Counted from the stretch's first letter, positions 49,997 to 57,590 are shown. The stretch is 64,000 nucleotides of DNA from Dorea sp. D27 (GCF_001185345.1 NZ_KQ236748.1:64420-128419); one strand, 5' to 3'. Numbers and translations are program-made. Notes: generated by a model from the letters alone, not told the origin.

Positions 49997-50055
49997 GGAA
50001 TTTTCGATTTCTTTTAGACATTTAACATACTTTAGACATATTTATCCATTATACT
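49991..50055 (+). promoter_or_regulatory. Upstream region of sRNA copy 1
   Basis: Starts with CTTAAG and ends with a TATACT -10 element (50050-50055). It aligns without gaps to 52587-52650 and 55383-55446. Shared words are CTTAAG, TTTCTTTTA at +17 and CATA(C/T)TTT(A/G)GACA near -35. There is no TTGACA-like -35, which points to an activator. TTAGACA occurs twice here (50014-50020 and 50032-50038), 18 bp apart; on the other strand it reads TGTCTAA. Confidence 0.65.
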
Positions 50056-50060
50056 AAGAG

Positions 50061-50200
50061 TCAGATAGTTGAATAACACACAACTATCTCCCCCCTCATA
50101 AAGTAACGCGCCAGATAATCTGGAGCCGCACTTTACTCTCATTCCTTTAGATAACTATAATAATAACGAAACCCGTTAACCTTATGGCTAACGGGTTTTC
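50061..50200 (+). ncRNA. Multicopy structured small RNA, copy 1
   Basis: A ~140-nt non-coding unit. It opens with a 9-bp hairpin (AGATAGTTG / CAACTATCT). An invariant single-stranded TCTCCCCCCTCAT follows. Next is a stem AAAGT...ACTTT enclosing CCAG-ATAAT-CTGG, then an A/T-rich linker. It ends with a terminator hairpin (CCCGTTA / TAACGGG) and TTTTC. Two further copies in this window differ in the stems by paired changes. The C6 loop could pair with ribosome-binding sites. No ATG-initiated peptide is present. Confidence 0.75.
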
Positions 50201-50253
50201 GCTGTGCAAATTTAATCTCCTCAGATACACCCGTCCATTTTGAACCGGCATTG

Positions 50254-50943
50254 CTAATCCCCTATCTCATCTTCTCTCATCCGGAGTCCGACCGTACTTG
50301 TAACGGGCAGGGAAAATACAATCGCCTTCTCCTTGCTTTCCAGTCCTGCCTTCTCCATAATCGCCTTCATAATCTGATTTTTATCTTTTGTCTTTGTGAC
50401 AATCAATATAATCTCCTTCTCTGCTGCCAGAGACACTCCCAGGAACTTTTCCGCACTCTCCATACCGGTCCCTTTCGCGTGGATTACCGTGCCCCCACCC
50501 GCATTCGCGCTTCGCGCGGCATCCATGACGGTATCAATGCATCCCTGGTTCGCTATAATCACCAGCAGTTCATAATCCGTTTCTCTCAATATCGTCTCCT
50601 CCTCTTTTTCATACTCATGGTTCTGAATCAAATATTGAAGCACCTTTTTGCCGCCCACGCTGCTAAGCGGAATTATAAAAGCGATTCCCGTGCCCGGGAC
50701 GTCAATCTGCATATGGATAATCAGGCCCCGTTTCAGCTTTCTCCACATCTCTTCTGTCACTACAGAGAAGGATATCGTCTTCTCAGATGCCTCCAGACCG
50801 AAATAATCCAGTACGGCACTGTTTGCAGTCCCTCTGCCGAGAGTGCCGAAGACGACCATATGGTCATTTTCCTTATAAAACTCCTGGAATTTATTTTTCA
50901 TGGCACGGTTCGTTATTGCTACCATCATATAAAGCTTACTCAT
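50254..50943 (-). CDS. PII-like regulatory protein
   Basis: 229 residues forming two PII-like halves. The second half contains DYELLVIIANQGCIDTVMDAARSANAGGGTVIHAKGTG and KEIILIVTKTKDKNQIMKAIME, the pattern of PII-like proteins encoded next to DUF1538 transporters. It follows the transporter gene by 11 bp in the same direction. It probably senses a nucleotide or metabolite and gates that membrane protein. Confidence 0.8.
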   Translation of the reverse strand: MSKLYMMVAITNRAMKNKFQEFYKENDHMVVFGTLGRGTANSAVLDYFGLEASEKTISFSVVTEEMWRKLKRGLIIHMQIDVPGTGIAFIIPLSSVGGKKVLQYLIQNHEYEKEEETILRETDYELLVIIANQGCIDTVMDAARSANAGGGTVIHAKGTGMESAEKFLGVSLAAEKEIILIVTKTKDKNQIMKAIMEKAGLESKEKAIVFSLPVTSTVGLRMREDEIGD

Positions 50944-50954
50944 CGCGTCCTCCT

Positions 50955-52496
50955 TTACAGTTCAATTATATCGTTGTCATCAAATGCCTCCAAAGGAATC
51001 ACAGGTATCGTCTCTTCCACAGTACCTGCCGCGCTTCTCTTCTCCTGCAGCTGATAGACGAAGCCGAGAATCTGGATCGTAATCAGGGGTGTCATGGCAA
51101 CCATAGCAACCACACCAAATGCGTCTGTCACGATATTCCCTCCTGCAGCCTCGCACGCTCCCACTGCAAATGGAAGCAGAAAGGTGGCGGTCATAGGTCC
51201 GGATGCTACCCCGCCAGAGTCAAATGCAATCGCTGTAAATATTTTCGGGACGAAAAACGACAAGACAATGGCCGATATATAACCCGGTATCAGAAACCAG
51301 AGTATGGATATTCCCGTCAGCACCCTGACCATAGCGAGCCCGAGCGAGACAGCTACACCGATGGACAGGCTGTATCCCATCGCCCGGCCGGATATGGCAC
51401 CAGATGTCAGCTCTTCCACCTGCTCCATCAGTACATACACAGCCGGCTCGGCTTTGACAATAAAGTATCCTATCACCATTCCTATCGGAATGATGATCCA
51501 GCGGTATGGCAGCCCTGCTATAATCTGGCCCAGATAATTGCCCGCCGGCATAAATCCTACATTGACTCCTGTAAGAAACAGGAACAGTCCGATATATGTA
51601 AATATAATGCCTATCGATATCTTCAATAATGTCTTTTTCTTAAGATGAAGCGAAATAATCTGAAAAACCACGAAAAACAAAACGATAGGCAACAGGGAAA
51701 TCAGCATCTCTTTCATATAATGCGGCAGGCCGGATGAAAACAGACGCCACATCTCCACGGAATTATCTGCATCAGGAATCGATGTCTGCGTGTAAGAATT
51801 ACCTGTCGGGTTATATATCATGCCAAGAATGAGAACTGCCAGAATCGGCCCTACGGAGCAGAGCGCAACGAGCCCAAAGCTGTCGTTTTCCGCATGCTTG
51901 TCGGTACGTACCGCTGAAAACCCGATGCCAAGCGCCATGATGAACGGTACAGTCATCGGTCCCGTCGTAACCCCGCCGGAGTCAAACGCAACTGCCAGAA
52001 AGTCATCCGGCACAAAATATGCCAGTACAAATACTGCAGGGTAGAGCACGATGAGCATATATGACAGCGGGATTCCGAACAGCATCCTCAGCACTGCCGC
52101 AACAAGAAAGATGCCGACTCCTGCCGCCACTGCCACGATAAGCGTATAGTTCGGTATGGACGGTACCTGTTCCGCAAGCACCTGCAGGTCTGGTTCAGAT
52201 ATGGTGATGATAAATCCGAGGATAAAGCAAAGCAATATCACGATTCCGACCTTCTTCGTCTGGGTCATCCTCGTACCAATGCGCTCCCCCATCGGCGTCA
52301 TCGCCATCTCTGCACCTAGTGTAAAGAACATCATCCCCAATATAAGCAGCACAGCACCAATAATAAAAGCCATCAGGATGCTGGTAGGAATCGGCGCAAT
52401 CGTAAAACACAAAAAAAGAACGATTCCAATAATCGGCAATACAGCTCCCAATGACTCTTTTAATTTTTCATACAACTTTGTTTGGTGTACCCGCAA
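50955..52496 (-). CDS. DUF1538 membrane transporter
   Basis: 513 residues from a TTG with GAGGG 6 bp upstream. Two homologous halves of about six membrane helices each repeat the signature AFDSGGVTTGPMTVPFIMALGIG (residues ~173-195) and AFDSGGVASGPMTATFLLPFAVG (~410-432). This is the DUF1538 family of inner-membrane proteins, usually coupled to PII-like proteins. Substrate unknown. The promoter is probably near 52536-52565 (TATAAT on the minus strand). Confidence 0.85.
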   Translation of the reverse strand: MRVHQTKLYEKLKESLGAVLPIIGIVLFLCFTIAPIPTSILMAFIIGAVLLILGMMFFTLGAEMAMTPMGERIGTRMTQTKKVGIVILLCFILGFIITISEPDLQVLAEQVPSIPNYTLIVAVAAGVGIFLVAAVLRMLFGIPLSYMLIVLYPAVFVLAYFVPDDFLAVAFDSGGVTTGPMTVPFIMALGIGFSAVRTDKHAENDSFGLVALCSVGPILAVLILGMIYNPTGNSYTQTSIPDADNSVEMWRLFSSGLPHYMKEMLISLLPIVLFFVVFQIISLHLKKKTLLKISIGIIFTYIGLFLFLTGVNVGFMPAGNYLGQIIAGLPYRWIIIPIGMVIGYFIVKAEPAVYVLMEQVEELTSGAISGRAMGYSLSIGVAVSLGLAMVRVLTGISILWFLIPGYISAIVLSFFVPKIFTAIAFDSGGVASGPMTATFLLPFAVGACEAAGGNIVTDAFGVVAMVAMTPLITIQILGFVYQLQEKRSAAGTVEETIPVIPLEAFDDNDIIEL

Positions 52497-52586
52497 TATG
52501 CACCCTCGCCTTTCTTCCTATTTTTTATAGTCTTAATTATAGCACAAATTCACATTCCTGAAAAGTAAAGACATTATTAAGGAGCA

Positions 52587-52650
52587 CTTAAGAAAGTTCC
52601 CGTTTCTTTTAGGAAACCATCATACTTTAGACATAATTACCATTTATACT
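52587..52650 (+). promoter_or_regulatory. Upstream region of sRNA copy 2
   Basis: Runs from CTTAAG to TATACT (52645-52650), with the same 58-bp distance between them as in copies 1 and 3. TTAGACA at 52627-52633. It is divergent from the DUF1538 promoter. Confidence 0.65.
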
Positions 52651-52655
52651 AAGAA

Positions 52656-52795
52656 TCAGATAGTTGAACAACACACAACTATCTCCCCCCTCATAAAGTA
52701 ACGCGCCAGGCTTACTGGAGCCGCACTTTACTCTCATTCCTTTAGATAACTATAACAACAACGAAACCCGTTAGCCGCATGGTTGACGGGTTTTC
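52656..52795 (+). ncRNA. Multicopy structured small RNA, copy 2
   Basis: Same architecture as copy 1: the first hairpin and C6 segment are unchanged; the second stem keeps CCAG/CTGG but has a different loop (GCTTA); the terminator reads CCCGTTAGCC / GGTTGACGGG, in which changes on both sides preserve pairing (some through G-U). The tRNA-Ser gene begins 171 bp downstream. Between 52796 and 52966 I see nothing else beyond a likely tRNA promoter (TATAAT near 52955). Confidence 0.75.
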
Positions 52796-52966
52796 GCTGT
52801 TCTGACCTTGTGTCTGCCAATATATTTATATCATTTGATTGCCATCTCGTTCCAACAGGGAGGGTACCGCCCGGCAGACGTGCAGCAGCAGAACCAGATT
52901 ATTTTTTTCAACTTTACTTAAATATCACTCTTTCAAAACCATACCTACCTGTGCTATAATAGGAAT

Positions 52967-53051
52967 GCAGCAGTGGCCGAGTGGTCGAAGGCGTCAGTTT
53001 CGAAAGCTGAAGAGCCGAAAGGCTCCGGGGGTTCGAATCCCTTCTGCTGCG
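52967..53051 (+). tRNA. tRNA-Ser(CGA)
   Basis: Acceptor stem GCAGCAG/CTGCTGC, D-arm GCCGAGTGGTCGAAGGC, and anticodon stem TCAGT/GCTGA with loop TTCGAAA, giving anticodon CGA for serine UCG. The long variable arm (AGAGCCGAAAGGCTC) is typical of tRNA-Ser. T-arm GGGGGTTCGAATCCC. CCA is not encoded. A run of eight Ts follows directly. It is not the prophage attachment site, though tRNA-Ser genes often are. Confidence 0.95.
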
Positions 53052-53111
53052 TTTTTTTTTGTCAATTCTGCTATCGCTTTTATTTTTCTCACTGACTATT
53101 CAATCTTTCAC

Positions 53112-53567
53112 TTATCCGCACGCCGCCAAATATCTCTGTATTCTTTTCTTTACATTTTCATCCGTATAGGCAATGCTTCTTCTCGGAAACATCTGGTTCA
53201 TCTCGTCTGCAACCTTTATATAAGAGAAATCTTCTATATAATAAAGCCTGAACATAATACGCATCTCACTCTTTCCAATTGCTTCTATAAATCTTTCTAC
53301 TTCCAGCGTCATGTCCAGAAACTCTATTTCTCGACATTCTAACAGCATGACCAGTTCCATCATCTTCTCCTGCTTTTTGTGAAATAATGATGGAGGATAT
53401 CCCGATGCCCTTACACTGCCGCGGCCTCCCCATCCTCTCCCCTCTTTACCATCTTCGTATGCCGCGGATGCTTTTTTTATCTCGTGCCTGAGGCTGCTTA
53501 TTCTGCGGCGCAGATCCTTTACCTCTGCTTTCATGGCCGCATATTCATTAAGAAGGCTGTTGTCCAA
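53112..53567 (-). CDS. Sigma-like regulator, second cassette copy
   Basis: 151 residues from the TTG at 53567 (LDNSLLNEY). The C-terminal half (IGKSEMRIMFRLYYIEDFSYIKVADEMNQMFPRRSIAYTDENVKKRIQRYL) is nearly identical to that of the prophage gene at 33985-34482, while the coiled-coil N-terminus has diverged. It is a sigma-70 region-4-like HTH. It lies 60 bp from tRNA-Ser and divergent from Spo0A-C copy C, outside the prophage, with no terminase or other late genes nearby. Confidence 0.75.
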   Translation of the reverse strand: MDNSLLNEYAAMKAEVKDLRRRISSLRHEIKKASAAYEDGKEGRGWGGRGSVRASGYPPSLFHKKQEKMMELVMLLECREIEFLDMTLEVERFIEAIGKSEMRIMFRLYYIEDFSYIKVADEMNQMFPRRSIAYTDENVKKRIQRYLAACG

Positions 53568-53736
53568 TATCACTCATCCCCTTGCTTTTCATATATCCGT
53601 CAACTGTATAGCTCTCATATGCTTTATGTACGAACTGTCTGGCAGCTGCCTCATCAGGACGACGGACGGACAGGACTCTGAGGCGGTCCTCCTTATCCAT
53701 CCTGCATACAGTTCTGATTCTTTTTTGTCTGATCAT
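53548..53736 (-). CDS. Small cassette protein, second copy
   Basis: 62 residues (MIRQKRIRTVCRMDKEDRLRVLSVRRPDEAAARQFVHKAYESYTVDGYMKSKGMSDIGQQPS). The C-terminus aligns with the 83-residue prophage protein at 34460-34711, and it overlaps the sigma-like gene in the same way. Basic N-terminus; function unknown. Confidence 0.65.
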   Translation of the reverse strand: MIRQKRIRTVCRMDKEDRLRVLSVRRPDEAAARQFVHKAYESYTVDGYMKSKGMSDIGQQPS

Positions 53737-53821
53737 TGTATCATCTCCTCTTTTTTGATTTTCAATCTGCTTTCTTTTGTTTACAATTGGGTAGTAGGGT
53801 CGGGTAGAACAGGAGGCATTT

Positions 53822-54157
53822 ATGGATAGAACGAGAGCTCTTTTACTGGACTTGGGAATACGCTCTACGATAAGAGGTTTTCATTTCCTGTTGTATGCCT
53901 TAAAGCTCTGCTTGCTGAATGAAGACTATCTTTTATCTGTCTACAAAGACCTGTATGTTGATGTGGCTATAAGGTTCGGCACTACCAGGGACAATGTAGC
54001 GCACTGTATCCGTACTGCCGTTTCCATCTGCTGGTATAAGGGCAACCGGAAACTGCTCAACAGAATCACTGGATACGAGCTTAAGCAAAAACCGACAAAC
54101 GGGGAATTCATCGACATCCTCTACAACTATTTAACACGGGAAGGAGGGCCTGCCTAG
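53822..54157 (+). CDS. Standalone Spo0A C-terminal-domain protein (copy C)
   Basis: 111 residues with AGGAGG 6 bp upstream. FHFLLYALKLCLLNEDYLLSVYKDLYVDVAIRFGTTRDNVAHCIRTAVSICWYKGNRKLLNRITGYEL is the Spo0A DNA-binding domain without receiver. Highly similar to prophage copy B, including NGEFIDILYNYL at the C-terminus. The upstream GTTTACAAT word is also shared. It may regulate the neighbouring cassette or the sRNA copies on either side; both are inference. Confidence 0.87.
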   Translation: MDRTRALLLDLGIRSTIRGFHFLLYALKLCLLNEDYLLSVYKDLYVDVAIRFGTTRDNVAHCIRTAVSICWYKGNRKLLNRITGYELKQKPTNGEFIDILYNYLTREGGPA

Positions 54158-54172
54158 CAGGCTCTTCTTTCA
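54147..54172 (+). terminator. Terminator after Spo0A-C copy C
   Basis: GGGCCTGC and GCAGGCTC arms, then TTCTTTC, overlapping the stop codon region like the terminator of copy B. Confidence 0.6.
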
Positions 54173-54316
54173 TTCCGGGTTCATTTTTTATTTTTAAAAT
54201 ATTTATATATACTTCATCTTGGCATCACAATTCTGTCACAATTCAGCCTTATATTAATAAGCAAACAAGCGGCAGCGCTTTTTATATAGATTTTCTTTTT
54301 CATAACTTTTCCTTCT

Positions 54317-54343
54317 GCCAGAGCTGAATGCTCTGGCTTTTTG
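54317..54343 (+). terminator. Second terminator in the 54.2-54.5 kb gap
   Basis: GCCAGAG-CTGAAT-GCTCTGGC followed by TTTTTG. The stretch from 54173 to here is AT-rich without an ORF. Confidence 0.7.
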
Positions 54344-54360
54344 ATTCTGTTTTTTCTGTG

Positions 54361-54459
54361 CACGTTTTGTGCTCACTTATAAAGTACACGTTTTGTGCTC
54401 ACTTGTCAAGCACATTATGTGAACTTTTTATTTACTTTTAAGCACAGTCCGTGTATAAT
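54361..54459 (+). promoter_or_regulatory. XRE promoter with four operator-like repeats
   Basis: CACGTTTTGTGCTCACTT occurs at 54361-54378 and 54387-54404 (26-bp period). A variant AGCACATTATGTGAACTT is at 54409-54426 and AAGCACAGTCCGTGTATAAT is at 54440-54459, inside the promoter (TTTACT 54431-54436, 17 bp, TATAAT 54454-54459). All have the GCAC-N4/5-GTG core of an inverted repeat. The downstream XRE protein is the likely ligand. Confidence 0.75.
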
Positions 54460-54488
54460 ACAGTTATATCAAGAAAGGAAGTGGACCG

Positions 54489-54815
54489 ATGGCTGAATTT
54501 GCGAATGTATTACGTCTGTTAAGAAATGGAAGAGGGATATCACAGCAGGAACTTGCCCGTTTGCTCGGTATATCTAAAAGCGCCGTAAATATGTACGAAC
54601 GGGGAGAGCGCCAGCCTAACTTTGAAACTTTAGAATTAATTGCTGACTTTTTTCATGTAGATATCGATTATCTGCTCGGCAGGACCGATACGGCCCGTTC
54701 CGCATACCCGGATACGGTTGCCGCGCATTTTGACACAGATGATCTGACAGATGATGAAAAAAAAGACGTAGAAAATTATATCGAATTTATCAGAGCCAAA
54801 AGAAACCGCAAGTGA
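54489..54815 (+). CDS. XRE-family repressor
   Basis: 108 residues with AAAGGAAG upstream. The HTH spans residues ~5-65 (NVLRLLRNGRGISQQELARLLGISKSAVNMYERGERQPNFETLELIADFFHVDIDYLLGRTD), followed by an acidic C-terminus (DTDDLTDDEKKDVENYIEFIRAKRNRK). It pairs with the downstream ImmA-like protease as in ICEBs1 ImmR/ImmA and phage relatives. A set of four operator repeats precedes it. There is no integrase or transfer gene nearby, so the pair may be an orphan of a decayed element. Confidence 0.88.
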   Translation: MAEFANVLRLLRNGRGISQQELARLLGISKSAVNMYERGERQPNFETLELIADFFHVDIDYLLGRTDTARSAYPDTVAAHFDTDDLTDDEKKDVENYIEFIRAKRNRK

Positions 54816-54872
54816 GAAAAGTCCTGTTTATGACACAACAGGCCCCTTATACTGGTAACAGGAGTTGATCAA

Positions 54873-55349
54873 ATGAACCGATACGAAGAATTGTTAGGCG
54901 AAGCTGCCGCCGAGGGGATATCCATAGATGAGAACTACCCTTTCAGCGGAAAGACTTCCGGCCTGTATGTAGATAATAATATTGCACTCTCGTCAAGCCT
55001 GAATACGACAGAAGAAAAGACCTGCGTCCTCGCTGAGGAGCTTGGGCATCATCACACGTCAGTGGGTAACATCGTGGACCTTACCACGTCCGGCAACCGG
55101 AAGCAGGAGCGGCAGGCGCGGGTATGGGCATACAATAGGCAGATAGGCCTGAAGGGCCTGATCCGTGCCTATGAGCATAGATGCAGCAACCGGCATGAGA
55201 CCGCACGGTATCTGGAGGTTACTGAGGAATTCCTGCAGGAGGCGCTTGATTACTACTGCGGCAAATATGGCACCGGGACAATTGCAGACGGCTATTATAT
55301 AATGTTTATCCCTAATCTGATAATTGGAAAGATTGATTTTACGCTGTAA
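54873..55349 (+). CDS. ImmA/IrrE metallopeptidase
   Basis: 158 residues with AGGAG upstream. The zinc motif is EELGHHH in CVLAEELGHHHTSVGN, the usual phage/ICE variant in which Glu replaces the first His. The pair KQERQARVWAYNRQI corresponds to the downstream helix. It probably cleaves or inactivates the XRE repressor encoded 57 bp upstream. Confidence 0.85.
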   Translation: MNRYEELLGEAAAEGISIDENYPFSGKTSGLYVDNNIALSSSLNTTEEKTCVLAEELGHHHTSVGNIVDLTTSGNRKQERQARVWAYNRQIGLKGLIRAYEHRCSNRHETARYLEVTEEFLQEALDYYCGKYGTGTIADGYYIMFIPNLIIGKIDFTL

Positions 55350-55382
55350 CGCGCCCGTCTCCACGTACTAAATTAATTTTTG

Positions 55383-55446
55383 CTTAAGAATATTTCGCTT
55401 TCTTTTATATTTTAAACATATTTTGGACACAATTTTACTTTATACT
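55383..55446 (+). promoter_or_regulatory. Upstream region of sRNA copy 3
   Basis: CTTAAG to TATACT (55441-55446) at the same spacing as in copies 1 and 2. The box near -35 reads TTGGACA (55423-55429), or TGTCCAA on the other strand. Confidence 0.65.
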
Positions 55447-55451
55447 AAGAG

Positions 55452-55606
55452 TCAGATAGTTGAACAACACACAACTATCTCCCCCCTCATAAAGTAAACG
55501 CACCGGGGAATATAATCTTCCCCGGTGTCGTACTTTACTCTCATTCCTTTAAATAACTATAACGACAACGAAGCCCGTTAACCTTCCGGTTAACGGGCTT
55601 CGCTTT
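55452..55606 (+). ncRNA. Multicopy structured small RNA, copy 3
   Basis: The 5' hairpin and TCTCCCCCCTCAT are unchanged. The second stem is longer and different in sequence (CCGGGGAA-TATAA-TTCCCCGG, where pairing counts, closed by the same AAAGT/ACTTT). The terminator stem is GCCCGTTAACC / GGTTAACGGGC, fully paired. The many compensated changes against copies 1 and 2 are the best evidence that these are functional RNAs. It ends 8 bp before the stop of the convergent amidohydrolase gene. Confidence 0.78.
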
Positions 55607-55613
55607 GTATCCG

Positions 55614-56882
55614 TTATAGTTCCTCACACCGCTCCGTCGGATAGGTTACTCCTTCTTTCATGACAAAAGCACAGTCGAGCAAGGCGTACGGGTCTGTCAT
55701 CAAATCCCTCTTCCAGGCGGCAATGTCTGCATACTTGTCCGGCTGCAGCGTTCCAATCTTATCCTCAAGCTGCAGGATTTCCGCGTTGACCTTCGTAGCT
55801 GCGTGCAGCGTTCGGAAGGTGCCCATTCCACTTTCCATCCATGCCTTGAATTCATATCCGCTGTCATAGTTCTGGTGGGTCGCCACCATATCTGTTCCAT
55901 ACCCGAGCTTGCATTTACAGTTCCTTATTACCTCACGCCCGGCCTGAAGCGCGTCTTTATAATACTCCAGCTTTATTCTGTATTCTTCCTGCTTCGTCTG
56001 TATGAGCACCGGATCATAGTGGACTGCCTCTTCATACGGGCAGAACGTCGGCACGACATAGACGTCATTATCAATGATGAGCTGTGCAGTCTCCTCATCC
56101 ATCAAAGAACAATGCTCCATGCCGTCTATGCCAAAGCCGATCAGCTTCTTCATATGGTCTACGCTGTACACATGGGCTGTAACCGTCTTCCCCCATTCAT
56201 GGGCCGTATTTATGACCGCCTGCAGCTCCTCGTCATTCATCTGCAGCTGTGACGGATTATCATAAGGTGTAAAGAACCCGCCTGTCGCCATAATCTTAAT
56301 AAAGTCCGCCCCGTACTTGATTTCTTCCCGCACGGCATTGACAAAGAAGTCCTTCCCGGCGCCCAGCGTAGGACGCAGGTTCTGCAGAATCATGGACAGC
56401 TCAGGATTCCTGGCAAAGCCCTGGGACAGGTCTCCATGGCTTCCTGCACCACACAGGAACCTGGGTGCAGCCACGATACGTGAACCGGTTATGTAGCCTT
56501 TTTCGATTGCCCTTTTGACATCCAATACCCCGAAGCCGTTGGACGTGATGCCGCCGGTATGGCGGATTGTCGTGAATCCGCGGGACAATGTCTTCTGGGC
56601 AGTACGGACGATTGCAAGCGTCTTGGCTTCTTCGGATGTAGTATATACCTCCTCCCGAATCGTATGCCAGTCGATATAATCCATGTGCATATGGGCATCT
56701 ATCATGCCGGGGGTGACCGTCGCATCGGACAAATCCACAACCTCCGCCGATTCGGGACATACGATGTCCCGGCCTACCGCTTCGATCTTATCCTTCTTTA
56801 CAAGAATCTTATATCCTTCTTTGAACTCATCTTCCAGTCCGTCGTACAGCTTTCCACAAATAATGTATGTAAGTCTATCCAT
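55614..56882 (-). CDS. Amidohydrolase-family protein (prolidase-like)
   Basis: 422 residues. Metal ligands are visible: HMHMD (TPGMIDAHMHMDY), a Lys in ADFIKIMATGG, His in VTAHVYS and GMEHCS, and Asp in GYGTDM. The fold is that of the amidohydrolase superfamily (imidazolonepropionase / Xaa-Pro dipeptidase-like). It is the last gene of a unit with two membrane proteins, so it may process what they import. Substrate not determined. Confidence 0.85.
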   Translation of the reverse strand: MDRLTYIICGKLYDGLEDEFKEGYKILVKKDKIEAVGRDIVCPESAEVVDLSDATVTPGMIDAHMHMDYIDWHTIREEVYTTSEEAKTLAIVRTAQKTLSRGFTTIRHTGGITSNGFGVLDVKRAIEKGYITGSRIVAAPRFLCGAGSHGDLSQGFARNPELSMILQNLRPTLGAGKDFFVNAVREEIKYGADFIKIMATGGFFTPYDNPSQLQMNDEELQAVINTAHEWGKTVTAHVYSVDHMKKLIGFGIDGMEHCSLMDEETAQLIIDNDVYVVPTFCPYEEAVHYDPVLIQTKQEEYRIKLEYYKDALQAGREVIRNCKCKLGYGTDMVATHQNYDSGYEFKAWMESGMGTFRTLHAATKVNAEILQLEDKIGTLQPDKYADIAAWKRDLMTDPYALLDCAFVMKEGVTYPTERCEEL

Positions 56883-56909
56883 TCTCTTCTCCTTTCTTAC
56901 AAATGGCTT

Positions 56910-57590
56910 CTAAGCCTCTTTCTTTTCCTTATTCTTCCCGCTTTTGTAGTCCAGCACGTAGATTACCACTGATATGGCAATGGCAATCAGCATGTAATAT
57001 GCACTGTTTACCGCTGTAAAATAGCAGAAGAACAGGCAGACGGCAAGCGGGGCGAGAAAGTAAAGGAACTGTTTCTTCCCTTTCAGTATCGTCTGTGCTA
57101 CAAGTCCGCCGAACAATGCCGGGACAACATAGTCAAATGCCGGCTGGATTACCGGTGAACTGAGAACCGGCGCGAGCGGAGCCGCTATCACTACCCCGAG
57201 AGCCACTATCACTACAGTAGTGATAATAGAGGCTCCGCAGGCAATAACCGCCATCGTGTGGCATTCATCTGTATTAGGCTTAATGCCCAGTGAATTGATC
57301 GTACCGATTGTGGCCGGCATTCTCAGGTTCGTTACGTTTCCCGTAATGTATGACATATAAAGCGCTCCAGGCCCCATGACAGACATATAGCCTATCGTCT
57401 CCGCGGGCCAGTATGGCGCCATAAAAAGTATAACTGCTATGAATCCCGGCCAAAGCAGCTTAAAATCAGGCCATAGGCCATACACCGCGCTGACTGCAAT
57501 AGGAAATGCCGTCATCGCCACAAATAAAAACAGGCTTGACGCGATTCCGAACCTATGTACCCAGCTGTGGTAACCACATTTCTGCTTCAT
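56910..57590 (-). CDS. Membrane protein partner of DUF5058
   Basis: 226 residues from the ATG at 57590 (MKQKCGYHSWVHRFG). Six to seven membrane helices, with WPAETIGYMSVMGPGALYMSYITGNVTNLRMPATIGTINSLGI between helices 2 and 3. It starts 17 bp after the DUF5058 gene and is followed by the amidohydrolase gene. Together they look like a two-subunit transporter with its catabolic enzyme. Family number not certain. Confidence 0.75.
   Translation of the reverse strand: MKQKCGYHSWVHRFGIASSLFLFVAMTAFPIAVSAVYGLWPDFKLLWPGFIAVILFMAPYWPAETIGYMSVMGPGALYMSYITGNVTNLRMPATIGTINSLGIKPNTDECHTMAVIACGASIITTVVIVALGVVIAAPLAPVLSSPVIQPAFDYVVPALFGGLVAQTILKGKKQFLYFLAPLAVCLFFCYFTAVNSAYYMLIAIAISVVIYVLDYKSGKNKEKKEA

Noticed and set aside
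52967..53051. tRNA-Ser as attachment site of the prophage
   Set aside because: The prophage ends at 49996, well before the tRNA, and no tRNA 3' copy is seen at attL.
49991..55606. Retron or MITE as explanation for the three repeats
   Set aside because: No reverse transcriptase is nearby, there are no terminal inverted repeats or target duplications, and stem pairing is kept despite sequence change.
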